Of a stretch of DNA of 64,000 bases, positions 1 through 8,415 are shown one piece after another. Made by a program: the position numbers and the translations under genes. The notes under the pieces were generated by a model that had not been told where the DNA came from, did not search any database, and saw nothing but the letters and a program-made list of their open reading frames with translations. The stretch's first letter is position 1. Every line of letters begins with the position of its first letter. The DNA lies in the NCBI GenBank assembly GCA_029260555.1, contig JAJDCZ010000058.1, positions 23,282 through 87,281 on the forward strand, read 5' to 3'. The stretch comes from Phycisphaerales bacterium (GTDB lineage: Bacteria > Planctomycetota > Phycisphaerae > Phycisphaerales > UBA1924).

Positions 1-652
1 TGGGTTGGGCTTGTGTGAGAAGCTGGCCATAGGCCTGGTGGGCCTGGAAAATCTGCTCGGGGGTGCAGGTTGTGGCGTAGTTCATGATGCTTGCCAGTTG
101 ATGCCTGAGCCCGATGTGATTTGGATGCTGGGCGATGGTTTGCTCGAGCAGCTGGGCAGCTTCGTTGGGTCGGCCCATGTTCATGTAGAGCATGGACAGG
201 TTGCCTTTGGGCTCGGGCTGGTTTGGGGCGCATTGGACAGCCATTTTAAATGCGGATTCAGCGCCGGCGTAATCTGACACGCGGATGAGATCAAGCCCCA
301 GGCTGTTGTGGGCCAGATATGAGTTGGGTTCAAGCTCAATGGCGCGGTTGTGTGCCTGGATGGCATCTTGATGTCGCTCAAGAGCGTAGAGCATGTTGCC
401 TCGGGCTTGATGGGGGGCACCGATGTTGGGGTTGGCCTTGATTGCCTGCTCAAAGTAATAGAGCGCCTGCTCAGCGTGGCCTTGCTGAAAGTAGATGATC
501 CCCATGACATGGTTGGCGCGGGGGTTCATGGGGTGCTTGGTGAGGACACGGCGCAGCATGTTTTGTGACTGTTCAAGATTGCCCGCCTGCATGGCGAGCA
601 TGGCGTTGCGTACAGCCTGATCTGCCTTTGACAATCCCGGAGCGCTGCTCAT
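1..652 (-). CDS. TPR-GT41 (OGT/SPINDLY-like) protein, N-terminal part only
   Basis: Partial gene whose C-terminus lies beyond the left edge of the window. The visible 217 residues begin MSSAPGLSKADQAV and contain about four to five tetratricopeptide repeats (for example NPRANHVMGIIYFQQG and NSYLAHNSLGLDLI), then a segment MNYATTCTPEQIFQAH. That segment matches the junction before the GT41 catalytic region of the next gene (MNYSTRATPQEVCQAH). I therefore infer a third member of the same TPR-GT41 family, although its catalytic part is not visible. The start codon overlaps the stop of the upstream gene in an ATGA, so translational coupling is likely. Confidence 0.8.
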   Translation of the reverse strand, partial: MSSAPGLSKADQAVRNAMLAMQAGNLEQSQNMLRRVLTKHPMNPRANHVMGIIYFQQGHAEQALYYFEQAIKANPNIGAPHQARGNMLYALERHQDAIQAHNRAIELEPNSYLAHNSLGLDLIRVSDYAGAESAFKMAVQCAPNQPEPKGNLSMLYMNMGRPNEAAQLLEQTIAQHPNHIGLRHQLASIMNYATTCTPEQIFQAHQAYGQLLTQAQP

Positions 653-2457
653 GATTGCTTTGCTTTCCCTAAAGCCGTTTCTTGCTGATTGCACCAGTCT
701 TGCCACATGGTTCGGTAGAGGCTTTCGAGTTTTTGGCAGAACCCGGGTTCATCGCACAAGGGCGAGGAGATGAGTTGGTTTCGCAGGCTCATGCGCTGCT
801 CGCTCAGAAGCTCCTGGTTGTTGGCGAGGGTGCAGGCGCGGTCGATGTAGCTCTGGATATCAGGGGTGATGTTGTCGTTGAGACCTGTGGTGTTCAGGAG
901 GCTGGTACCGACGCGACCGGCGTGCATCTTGCCGGTGAGTGTGACGACGGGTACGCCCATCCAGAGTGCTTCGCAGGTGGTGGTTGTGCCGTTGTATGGG
1001 AAGGGGTCCAGGGCGATGTCGACCTGGCTGTAGAGTTCCATATGTTCAAAGGTTGTGGGGACATTGGCTTTGAACAAGATGCGATCGCCAGCGACGCCAA
1101 GGGATTCAAAGAGATTGCGGAAGCGGTCCTGGAGTTCTTCAAAGCGGAAGAAGTGGTTTTTGAGCAGGAGTTTGGAGTTGGGTATGTTGGTGAGGATGGT
1201 TGCCCAGGCTTGTGCGGTTTCGGGCGAGAGTTTGGAGAGCATGTTGAATGAGCCGAAGGTAATGAAGCTGTTGGAAGTGCAGGGCGATGGGGCGGGATCG
1301 GGGATGCCATCGGGCGGGCGATAGCAGAGGAAGCAGTCATCCATGCGAGCGAGTTTTTCGACGACCAGGGCATCAGCATCGGGGGCGGGGTCGGTGTGAT
1401 GATCGACGATGCGGTAGTCGATGACGGGTATGCCGGTGGTGTTGGGGTAGCCGAGGTAGTTGATCTGGATGGGGCAGGGTCTGGGGCAGAGTGCACGCAG
1501 GCTGTGGCCATAGGTTAATCCTGCCAGATCGACAGCGATGTCGATTTGATCAGCCTGAAGCTGGCTTGCGACACGATCAGCTGAGAGATCAGTGATATCG
1601 CGCCATTGGTCGGCGGCTTCCATGAGGCGTGCGGAGACATGGTCTTTTTTGCGGCCGCCGAAGAAGTTGGCGTAACAGAATACTTCGACCTGATCCCGGT
1701 TGTGATGTTCAACGAGGGGTTCGAAGAAGTATGCAACGGAATGTTCGCGCATGTCTGGCGAGATGTAAGCGATTTTCAGACGGCGATCAGGGTCAGGGTC
1801 GTTGGTGATTTCAAGTGGTGGGTTTTTGGACTCCTGATAGAGCATTTGGCCGAAGTTTTTGTGCGCCTGGCAGACTTCCTGGGGGGTTGCCCGGGTGGAG
1901 TAGTTCATGCTGGTCGAGAGCTGGCCTCGGATACGGCGGTTTTCGCCGACGATCTCAAGACCCTCTTTGAGTGTTGCGACCGAATCATCAGCGGAGCCTG
2001 TCACGAGCAGGAAGCGAGCCTGTTCGACGCGGAGGTCGGGGTCATCGGGGACTTGTTGTATGCCATTGGTATAGGCATTGGCACCTCGCTGAATCTGGAG
2101 TGCCTTGAGGCAGGTGTCGGCGAGCAGTTTGTGAGCTTTGGCGATTTTGGGTTCACTTTTGGCAACCCGATCGTAATGATCGCATGCTTTGGTGTAGTCG
2201 CCTTGCAGTGTGCGTACATCGCCCATGGATTTCTGGAACATGGGGTTGTCGGGCTGGAGTTGCATGGCTCGCTCGAGGAAGTAGACGCCTCGGTCTTTTT
2301 GATTGGCAGCGATGAGCAGAGAACCCAGGAGATGGTTTGCTTCGGCGTGGCCCGGGTTCTGCTGGAGAACGGGCTCGAGCACCTGGATGCCCAGGCCGTG
2401 CTGACCTTGTCTGAGATAGTTCAGCGCCTGCATGAGTTGTGGGTTGATGTTGGTCAT
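649..2457 (-). CDS. TPR-GT41 glycosyltransferase (OGT/SPINDLY-like)
   Basis: 602 residues. The N-terminal ~185 residues are TPR helices (for example NHLLGSLLIAANQ). The rest is a GT41 catalytic region with the family signatures YISPDMREHSV (~231), INYLGYPNTTG (~335), the FGSFNMLSKLSPE segment, LLLKN and DPFPYNGTTTTCEALWMGVP. Family members transfer a sugar from a UDP or GDP donor to Ser/Thr of target proteins. Donor and targets cannot be read from the sequence. It is the middle gene of three tandem paralogues on this strand, 24 bp after the first and overlapping the next by 4 bp (ATGA). No strong ribosome-binding site precedes the ATG. Confidence 0.9.
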   Translation of the reverse strand: MTNINPQLMQALNYLRQGQHGLGIQVLEPVLQQNPGHAEANHLLGSLLIAANQKDRGVYFLERAMQLQPDNPMFQKSMGDVRTLQGDYTKACDHYDRVAKSEPKIAKAHKLLADTCLKALQIQRGANAYTNGIQQVPDDPDLRVEQARFLLVTGSADDSVATLKEGLEIVGENRRIRGQLSTSMNYSTRATPQEVCQAHKNFGQMLYQESKNPPLEITNDPDPDRRLKIAYISPDMREHSVAYFFEPLVEHHNRDQVEVFCYANFFGGRKKDHVSARLMEAADQWRDITDLSADRVASQLQADQIDIAVDLAGLTYGHSLRALCPRPCPIQINYLGYPNTTGIPVIDYRIVDHHTDPAPDADALVVEKLARMDDCFLCYRPPDGIPDPAPSPCTSNSFITFGSFNMLSKLSPETAQAWATILTNIPNSKLLLKNHFFRFEELQDRFRNLFESLGVAGDRILFKANVPTTFEHMELYSQVDIALDPFPYNGTTTTCEALWMGVPVVTLTGKMHAGRVGTSLLNTTGLNDNITPDIQSYIDRACTLANNQELLSEQRMSLRNQLISSPLCDEPGFCQKLESLYRTMWQDWCNQQETALGKAKQS

Positions 2458-2481
2458 TGCGTGGGTCCGGTTTGTGGGTTT

Positions 2482-4296
2482 TCAGGATTGTCTGCACCAT
2501 GAGCGCCAGAGTCTTCGGCAGGCTTTTTCGACATTCAAGGTATGGGTTGCGCCATCGCACAAGGGCGAGCTTTGCATCATGGTGCGGAGGTTTTTTCGAT
2601 AGTTGATGAGGCGGTTTTCGTCGCAGGCCAGTTCAATGGCGAGATTGACAAACTCGTCGGGCGTGGTGGCGACGAGTTCTGGAGCGCCGATGGCGTTGAG
2701 GATGCTGGCGCTGACTCTGCTGGCGTGGGTTGAGCCTTTGATTGTGACGACGGGTACGCCCATCCAGAGGGATTCGCAGGTGGTGGTTGTGCCGTTGTAG
2801 GGCCAGGTGTCCAGAGCCAGATCAAGTTTGTTGTACAGTTCGAGATGGTCGTTGAGAGTGGGAGTGAACTGGAGGAGGTCGACGCGATCTTCGCCCAGGC
2901 CTTGCTCGGCAAAGCGTGTGCGGAAGCGTTCGGTGGTGTCGGTGTTTTTGAAGCCTCGGCTTTTGAGGATGAGTCGTGAGCCGGGTATTCCGAGCAGGAT
3001 TTTTGCCCACAGATCGACGGTTGTGGGCGAGATTTTCATGGCGATGTTGAATGAGCCGAAGGTTATCTCGCCGGTGCGTTCGCTGGGCAGGGGGTTGATG
3101 TCTGGAGCTGCGGGTTTGGGGGTGTAGCAGAGGAAGGGGCTGGGGAGGCGGATGAGTCGTTCGCCGCCGAGGTTGGGTCGATCTTTGGGGTCGGTGGTTT
3201 GATCGACGAATCGGGCATCAACGGTGGAGAGGCCGGTGATGTTGGGGTAGCCCAGATAGTTGATGATGATGGGTGCGGGTTTGAGGAGGATGGTCTGGAG
3301 GCGGCCGCCGGAGGTGTAGCCCATGAGATCAAAGAGGATGTCGATTTTGTCATCGGCGATTTGATTGGCGAGGGCGGCATCAGAGACCTGGGTGATGTGT
3401 CGCCACTGGTCGGCTTTTTCTTTGAGTTTATCGGTGATGTGGTCGGGCTTGTTGGAGCCCAGGAAGGTGGCGTAGCAGGTGGTGTGGAAGTTCTGTCGAT
3501 CGTGATGATCCAGCAGCGATTCGACGAAGAAGGCGCATGAATGTTCGCGGAAATCTGCTGAGAGATATCCGATGCGAAGGGAGCGGTCTGGATCGGAGTT
3601 GATATCAAGCTCAAGTTTTTTGCTTTGCAGAGCAGCCTCGGTGAGGCGGGCCAGATCCAGATGTTCCCGGATGATTCTGACGGGGTCTGTGGGGTCGGCA
3701 TAGTTCAGTGCGGTGCAGAGGGACAGGCGGATGTCCAGATTGCCGGGTATGGCGCGCTGACCTTCGGTGAGCATGCCAACGGCGGCGGTGGGTCGGCCTG
3801 AGACCAGAAGCACCTTGGCCAAGCCACAGATGACGATTGGGTCTGGTGCTGCGCCGGTGTGAGAAGCCAGGGCTGCGCGGTAGGTCTGCTCCGCGGCGGA
3901 ATAATCCTGAAGCCAGAGCTGAATGCTGGCCAGACCTTGATAGGCAGGTCCGAAGGACGGATCGATTTCGATGGCTTTGGTAAAGACAGCCTGGGCGGCA
4001 TCAAGATCCTTGTTGGCGGTGTGGGCATCGCCCAGCGTTTTATAATAAACGAGGTTGTTTTCCTGGATGGCGATGGCACGGGTGATGAAGTCGATGGCGC
4101 GCTGGTATTGATGAGATTCCAGCAGAAGCCCGCCACAGATATGCAGGAGTTCTGCATTCTCAGGCTCGGCTTCGGCGCACTTCAGGACGATCTCAAGCCC
4201 CTGATCAGCCTGCCCGGCGTGACGAAGTGACATGGCATCTTTTATGGCTTGCTCTGCTTGCACAACGCTCCTTTCAGAAAACATCAATCGACCCAT
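2482..4296 (-). CDS. TPR-GT41 glycosyltransferase (OGT/SPINDLY-like), first of three
   Basis: Up to 604 residues with the same plan as its neighbour: about five N-terminal TPRs, then GT41 motifs GYLSADFREHSCAFF, INYLGYPNITGL, FGSFNIAMKISPTTV, LILKSRGFKN and DTWPYNGTTTTCESLWMGVP. It is clearly homologous to the next gene but diverged, so this is an old tandem duplication. The start is uncertain: the longest frame opens at 4296, but a GTG at 4263 lies 4 bases after a GGAG and would still keep all TPRs. The role is probably O-glycosylation of cytoplasmic or exported proteins (family knowledge); targets are unknown. Confidence 0.88.
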   Translation of the reverse strand: MGRLMFSERSVVQAEQAIKDAMSLRHAGQADQGLEIVLKCAEAEPENAELLHICGGLLLESHQYQRAIDFITRAIAIQENNLVYYKTLGDAHTANKDLDAAQAVFTKAIEIDPSFGPAYQGLASIQLWLQDYSAAEQTYRAALASHTGAAPDPIVICGLAKVLLVSGRPTAAVGMLTEGQRAIPGNLDIRLSLCTALNYADPTDPVRIIREHLDLARLTEAALQSKKLELDINSDPDRSLRIGYLSADFREHSCAFFVESLLDHHDRQNFHTTCYATFLGSNKPDHITDKLKEKADQWRHITQVSDAALANQIADDKIDILFDLMGYTSGGRLQTILLKPAPIIINYLGYPNITGLSTVDARFVDQTTDPKDRPNLGGERLIRLPSPFLCYTPKPAAPDINPLPSERTGEITFGSFNIAMKISPTTVDLWAKILLGIPGSRLILKSRGFKNTDTTERFRTRFAEQGLGEDRVDLLQFTPTLNDHLELYNKLDLALDTWPYNGTTTTCESLWMGVPVVTIKGSTHASRVSASILNAIGAPELVATTPDEFVNLAIELACDENRLINYRKNLRTMMQSSPLCDGATHTLNVEKACRRLWRSWCRQS

Positions 4297-4396
4297 TTGG
4301 GCTCAAAGTCTAGGTTGGGTCTTGTGGTTCTATCGGGTTGGGAAACTTTATGAGCAGTCGTTTTATGGGGGTGGTTATGGATGATCGTTTCAAGGG

Positions 4397-4475
4397 TTTA
4401 CGCTCCCTCGCGGTCACGGCTCGTCAGGATGTGGGTTCATGCGTCTTCACTGTAGTGGCTCGTCAGGATGTGGTT
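4397..4475. repeat. Repeat element with CGGTCACGGCTCGT core and 17-bp direct repeat
   Basis: The 17-mer GGCTCGTCAGGATGTGG occurs twice, at 4418-4434 and 4457-4473. The first copy is preceded by a CTCCCT..CGGTC.CGGCTCGT core that recurs at about 39080-39102 with 19 of 23 bases identical. The second copy overlaps the dxr stop codon. Two occurrences at gene ends suggest a dispersed intergenic repeat, but copy number cannot be judged from one window. Confidence 0.5.
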
Positions 4476-5710
4476 TTTCTCGGACCCACGGATGGACATG
4501 CCAGCAGGTCCTTTGCGCATGCCCGGGCCTGGCGGTCGGCATTGAGGACATCATCAAGCGATTTGATGGGGGTGGCGGGGATCTGGTCCATGACGAGGCT
4601 GGTGAGTTCGGGGATGTAACCAAAGGCGATGGTTTCTTTGAGGAAGGCTTCTACAGCGATTTCGTTGGCGGCATTGAAGATGGCGCCGGAGGTGCCTTGG
4701 CATTGGATGACGCGGCAGGCAAGGTTCAGTGCGGGGAATCGATCAAAGTCTGGAGGTTCAAAGTCAAGATTGTTGAGCGTTGCCAGATCGAGTCGGTTGC
4801 TGGCTCTTTGTGAAGCGCGCTGGGGCCAGGTGAGGGCGACTTGAATCGGACAGCGCATGTCAGGGGCACCGAGTTGGGCAATGACTGAGCCATCGGCAAA
4901 CTCGACGAATGAATGCACGATGGACTGGGGATGCACGATGGCGCTGATGCGATCAGCACCAAGCCCGAAGAGCCAGTGGGCTTCGATGATTTCAAGAGCT
5001 TTGTTTGTGAGTGAGGCGGAGTCGATGGTGACTTTGGCGCCCATTGACCAGGTGGGGTGGTTGAGAGCCTGGGCGGGGGTGGCGTTGTAGACAGCATCGC
5101 GGGTGAGGGTTCGGAAGGGGCCTCCGGAAGCGGTGAGGACGATGCGGGAAATCTCATTGCCCAGTGTGCAGGGCGGGACGAGCTGGTTTTGGCCTGAGGC
5201 TGAGGCGAGGCATTGCCAGATGGCTGCGTGTTCAGAGTCGACAGGCAGGAGGTGTGCGCCGGTTTGCTTTGCAAGGGGCACGATGAGTTCTCCGGCGGCA
5301 ACGAGGGTTTCTTTGTTGGCAAGGGCGACGGGGGTGCCTTGGGAGACGGCTTTGAGTGTTGCGCCCAGACCCGCTACGCCAACGATGGCGCTGACGACGA
5401 GATCACAAGGCGTGTTGCTGACAAGCTGTTCAGCGGCGTCTGGCCCTTGGTAGGCGCGGGCGGTGTTGAGCGAAGCGGGTATTGAGCCTTGGTTAAGTGC
5501 TACGGAATCGACGGCGTATTGCTGGGCTTGTTGTGCGAGGAGGGTTGTGTTTGAGCCTGCTGCGAGGCCTGTGATTTGGAAGCGCCAAGGCCAGTTGCCG
5601 TTGTCATGGAGTGTGTTGATGGTGTTGACGACTTGAAGAGTTTGCGTGCCGATGGAGCCGGTTGAGCCGAGGATGATGAGCCTGCGCGTTGTGGAGGAGG
5701 GTTGGTCCAC
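4463..5710 (-). CDS. dxr: 1-deoxy-D-xylulose-5-phosphate reductoisomerase
   Basis: 415 residues, the normal size for DXR/IspC, the NADPH-dependent enzyme that turns DXP into MEP in non-mevalonate isoprenoid synthesis. Visible motifs: dinucleotide-binding LGSTGSIGTQTLQ (14-26), ALANKETLVAAGELI, the metal-site loop PVDSEHAAIWQCL, ASGGPFRTL, and HPTWSMGAKVTIDSASLTNK followed by LEIIEAHWLFG. The start is GTG, with AAGGA placed seven bases upstream inside the end of the RNase E/G gene, which stops only 3 bp before it. The two genes are therefore probably co-transcribed and translationally coupled. Confidence 0.96.
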   Translation of the reverse strand: MDQPSSTTRRLIILGSTGSIGTQTLQVVNTINTLHDNGNWPWRFQITGLAAGSNTTLLAQQAQQYAVDSVALNQGSIPASLNTARAYQGPDAAEQLVSNTPCDLVVSAIVGVAGLGATLKAVSQGTPVALANKETLVAAGELIVPLAKQTGAHLLPVDSEHAAIWQCLASASGQNQLVPPCTLGNEISRIVLTASGGPFRTLTRDAVYNATPAQALNHPTWSMGAKVTIDSASLTNKALEIIEAHWLFGLGADRISAIVHPQSIVHSFVEFADGSVIAQLGAPDMRCPIQVALTWPQRASQRASNRLDLATLNNLDFEPPDFDRFPALNLACRVIQCQGTSGAIFNAANEIAVEAFLKETIAFGYIPELTSLVMDQIPATPIKSLDDVLNADRQARACAKDLLACPSVGPRKTTS

Positions 5711-5713
5711 AGC

Positions 5714-8170
5714 TCATTCCTTGCGGGTTGCTGCTTTGGCGCGTTCAGAGGCTGTGAGTTTGCGCCGGCTTGAGTACAGAAGTCTTGGTCCTGCTTCAAC
5801 AGTGGGAGTGGGAGGGGTGGGGGAGGGGGTGGATTGATCTTTGGTTGAAGATGACCGGGAGGTTTTTTTAGAGGATTTTTTGCGAGTTCGTTTTGGTTTG
5901 GATTCTTTCTGGATGGTACTGGGTGAGCCATCGTCGGCTTTTTTAGATTCGCGGGGCTGATCAGAGGCAGGTTTTTCGGTGGGAGCGTTGTCAGTGGTGC
6001 TGAGGGCTTCGGTTTGGGGTGCTGAGGAGTTACTGGATTTGCCTGAGCGTTTGGATCGGCGTCGTTTTTTTCTGACGCTGGTTTCTGATGAGGCTTGGGG
6101 CTCGTCGGTGCTGGAAGAAGCCTGCTCAGGCGTGGCGGGTTGTGCTTGAACAGAGTCTTCAGGTGATTGCGTGTTGTTCTGAGCGGGGGTGTTGCTTTCA
6201 GAGGCGGTTACTTCGTCGCTTTGCGTTTCGGTGCTGGCACTTTTGCGGGACCGGCGGCGGCGGCGGCGTCTTGAGCGTGTCTTTGCGTTTGATTCGTCAT
6301 CGGGGCTGGCAGGTTCAGAACTGGTTTCGTCCTTGGCGGATTCGTCTACGGGTTCTGGTTGATCGGATGTGGTCTGGTCCCTGGCGGATTCATTTTCAGG
6401 CGGGGGGGCATCAGCAGTGCTGGTTTCTTTCTTGCCTCGCCTGCGTCTTCTGCGTTTTTTGCGTGTGGTTTTTTCAGCTTCATCAGCCTCATCAAGTGCT
6501 GAAGTTTCAAAGGGATCGAGCACGGTTTCTTCAGCGTGATCTGGTGCGTCTGGCTGTTCGCTGGTGATGTCCTGAGCCCAGTTGTCATCTGAGTCTTTGT
6601 CCCATTGTTCGACGGCGGGGGTGGATTTTTTGTGTATGAGCACTTGGACATCAAGGTCTGAGCCTTGGGCGTCGTATGCGTAGATGGCGATGCGATCCAT
6701 GGCGATGGTTTCGCTCACACGGACATGGACCTGTTTGCCGGTTTGGCGTTCGATGCGTGTGAGGAACTGCCTTCGGCCAGTGAGCAGATCACCTGCAACG
6801 CGGGGTGAGATGACCAACTCGACATGGTGGACTCGCTGGTGTGAGAGCAGTGAGGTGAGATCGCGCATGGCAGAGGCTGCGACGGACTGGGCTTTGCGAA
6901 TCAGTCCTCGTCCCTGGCAGGTGGGGCAGTCGGCAAAGTGGAGCGATTCCTGGCTGGCGCGCATCCGCTGGCGTGTCATTTCAAGGATGCCAAAGGAGCT
7001 GATGGGCAGCGTCATGGTGTTGGCGCGGTCGCGTTTGAGTCTTTCCCGGAACCGCTGTTCTATCTTTCGGCGGTTTTCGGATTTGCGCATGTCGATCAGA
7101 TCGTTGACGACCAGGCCACCCATGTCGCGCAAGCGAAGCTGGCGGCAGATTTCGTCAACGGCTTCGAGATTGACTTTGAAGGCGTTGGTTTCGGCGTCTT
7201 TGGCGCTGCGCATTTTGCCGGAGTTGACATCAATGGCGACGAGCGCTTCGGTTTCGTCGATGACGAGGCGGCCTCCGGAGGGGAGGTGGACCTCGCGGGA
7301 GTGGATGGTTTCGATCTGAGGCTCTACGCCATAGGCGTGAAAGAGGGGGATCTCGCCGGTGTAGTGCATGAGTTGCGCCTGGGCGCGGGGTGCGGCGATT
7401 TTCAGGAATTTGCTGGCGCGGCTCAGGGCACGATCCGAGTCAATGACAATCTGCTGGATGTCAGGATTCATGAGATCGCGCAGTGCTCGCACCAGGAGAT
7501 CTGATTCGCAGTAGAGCAGCGAGGGCTTGGTGGAGACTTTGAGCCTGCGCTGCATGTCTTTCCAGAGCCTTACGAGATAGGCAAGGTCGCGTTTGAGTTC
7601 TGTTTTTGTGCGATCAAAGCCTGCGGTGCGGAGGATGAAGCCAAAGCTTTCGGGGAGATCCAGTTGATCGAGGATTTTGCGCATGGCTTTGCGCTGATCT
7701 TCATCTTCGACCTTTCGGGAAACGCCTACGCGGTCCATCTGAGGCATCATGACGAGGAATCGGCCGGGGATGGAGAGGTAGCTGGTGAGGGTTGGGCCTT
7801 TGGAGCCTACGCCGTCTTTGATGACTTGAACGATGATATCTTGCCCGCGTTTGAGGCACTGTTGAATGGGCGGGCGATCGCGTCGGGGGACTTTTTTGCC
7901 GATGGTTTCGGTGGTGTCGGTTTCTTCGCCTGGGAAGTAGCGTGGGTGCAGGTCAGAGACATGCAAGAAGCCGGCTTGTTCGACACCGAAGTCGACAAAG
8001 GCGGCCTGGATGCCTGATTCTACATTTGAGACGCGGCCTGTATATATATTGCCGACACGGTTGAGCGAACTGGCGCTTTCTGCGTGGAACTCTTCGAGTT
8101 TTCCTTCATCGACAATGGCGACCCGGCACTCTTCGCCCGGGACATAATTGATCAACATCTGACAGGGCAT
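5714..8170 (-). CDS. rne: Ribonuclease E/G with long charged C-terminal tail
   Basis: The ATG at 8170 (MPCQMLINYVPGEECRVAI) is preferred because AAGG lies six bases upstream; an open extension to 8341 adds 57 unconserved residues. The product is about 818 residues. The N-terminal ~500 form the RNase E/G catalytic core: an S1-like segment (NRVGNIYTGRVSNVESG), DFGVEQAGFLHVSDL, the DNase I-like part with ALVAIDVNSGKM, the LVVNDLIDMR strand, and the zinc-link CPTCQGRG. The last ~300 residues are low complexity: acidic and Ser/Thr-rich stretches alternating with basic blocks (KKRRRRRRGKK, RSRRRRRRRSRK, KKRRRSKRSGK). Such tails are typical scaffolds or RNA-binding arms of RNA degradosomes. It endonucleolytically processes and decays mRNA and rRNA. 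Confidence 0.93.
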   Translation of the reverse strand: MPCQMLINYVPGEECRVAIVDEGKLEEFHAESASSLNRVGNIYTGRVSNVESGIQAAFVDFGVEQAGFLHVSDLHPRYFPGEETDTTETIGKKVPRRDRPPIQQCLKRGQDIIVQVIKDGVGSKGPTLTSYLSIPGRFLVMMPQMDRVGVSRKVEDEDQRKAMRKILDQLDLPESFGFILRTAGFDRTKTELKRDLAYLVRLWKDMQRRLKVSTKPSLLYCESDLLVRALRDLMNPDIQQIVIDSDRALSRASKFLKIAAPRAQAQLMHYTGEIPLFHAYGVEPQIETIHSREVHLPSGGRLVIDETEALVAIDVNSGKMRSAKDAETNAFKVNLEAVDEICRQLRLRDMGGLVVNDLIDMRKSENRRKIEQRFRERLKRDRANTMTLPISSFGILEMTRQRMRASQESLHFADCPTCQGRGLIRKAQSVAASAMRDLTSLLSHQRVHHVELVISPRVAGDLLTGRRQFLTRIERQTGKQVHVRVSETIAMDRIAIYAYDAQGSDLDVQVLIHKKSTPAVEQWDKDSDDNWAQDITSEQPDAPDHAEETVLDPFETSALDEADEAEKTTRKKRRRRRRGKKETSTADAPPPENESARDQTTSDQPEPVDESAKDETSSEPASPDDESNAKTRSRRRRRRRSRKSASTETQSDEVTASESNTPAQNNTQSPEDSVQAQPATPEQASSSTDEPQASSETSVRKKRRRSKRSGKSSNSSAPQTEALSTTDNAPTEKPASDQPRESKKADDGSPSTIQKESKPKRTRKKSSKKTSRSSSTKDQSTPSPTPPTPTVEAGPRLLYSSRRKLTASERAKAATRKE

Positions 8171-8415
8171 GAACGACCTTTCTGGGCGCTGGTTGCAAAT
8201 GCGCAGCACCCGGCGATCGGGTTGCGTCTTTTTGCAATGCGCGTTGCGTGCGGAGCGCAGATCTGCTGATTCCGGTGCATACCACAGCCAACCCCTGAAT
8301 GATTCTGACATGGGGATGGGTTGGTGAACCCGGAATGGCAAGCTGCATGGCTCGCACTGGTTTGTTGTGTTCCCTGGTCCTGAGCACCTGCGGGCCGGAT
8401 CGCATGAAAAAACGA

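Noticed and set aside
1606..2502. 298-codon frame on the plus strand opposite the GT41 gene
   Set aside because: It is fully inside a well-supported GT41 gene on the other strand, with no family motif; it is a codon-bias shadow.
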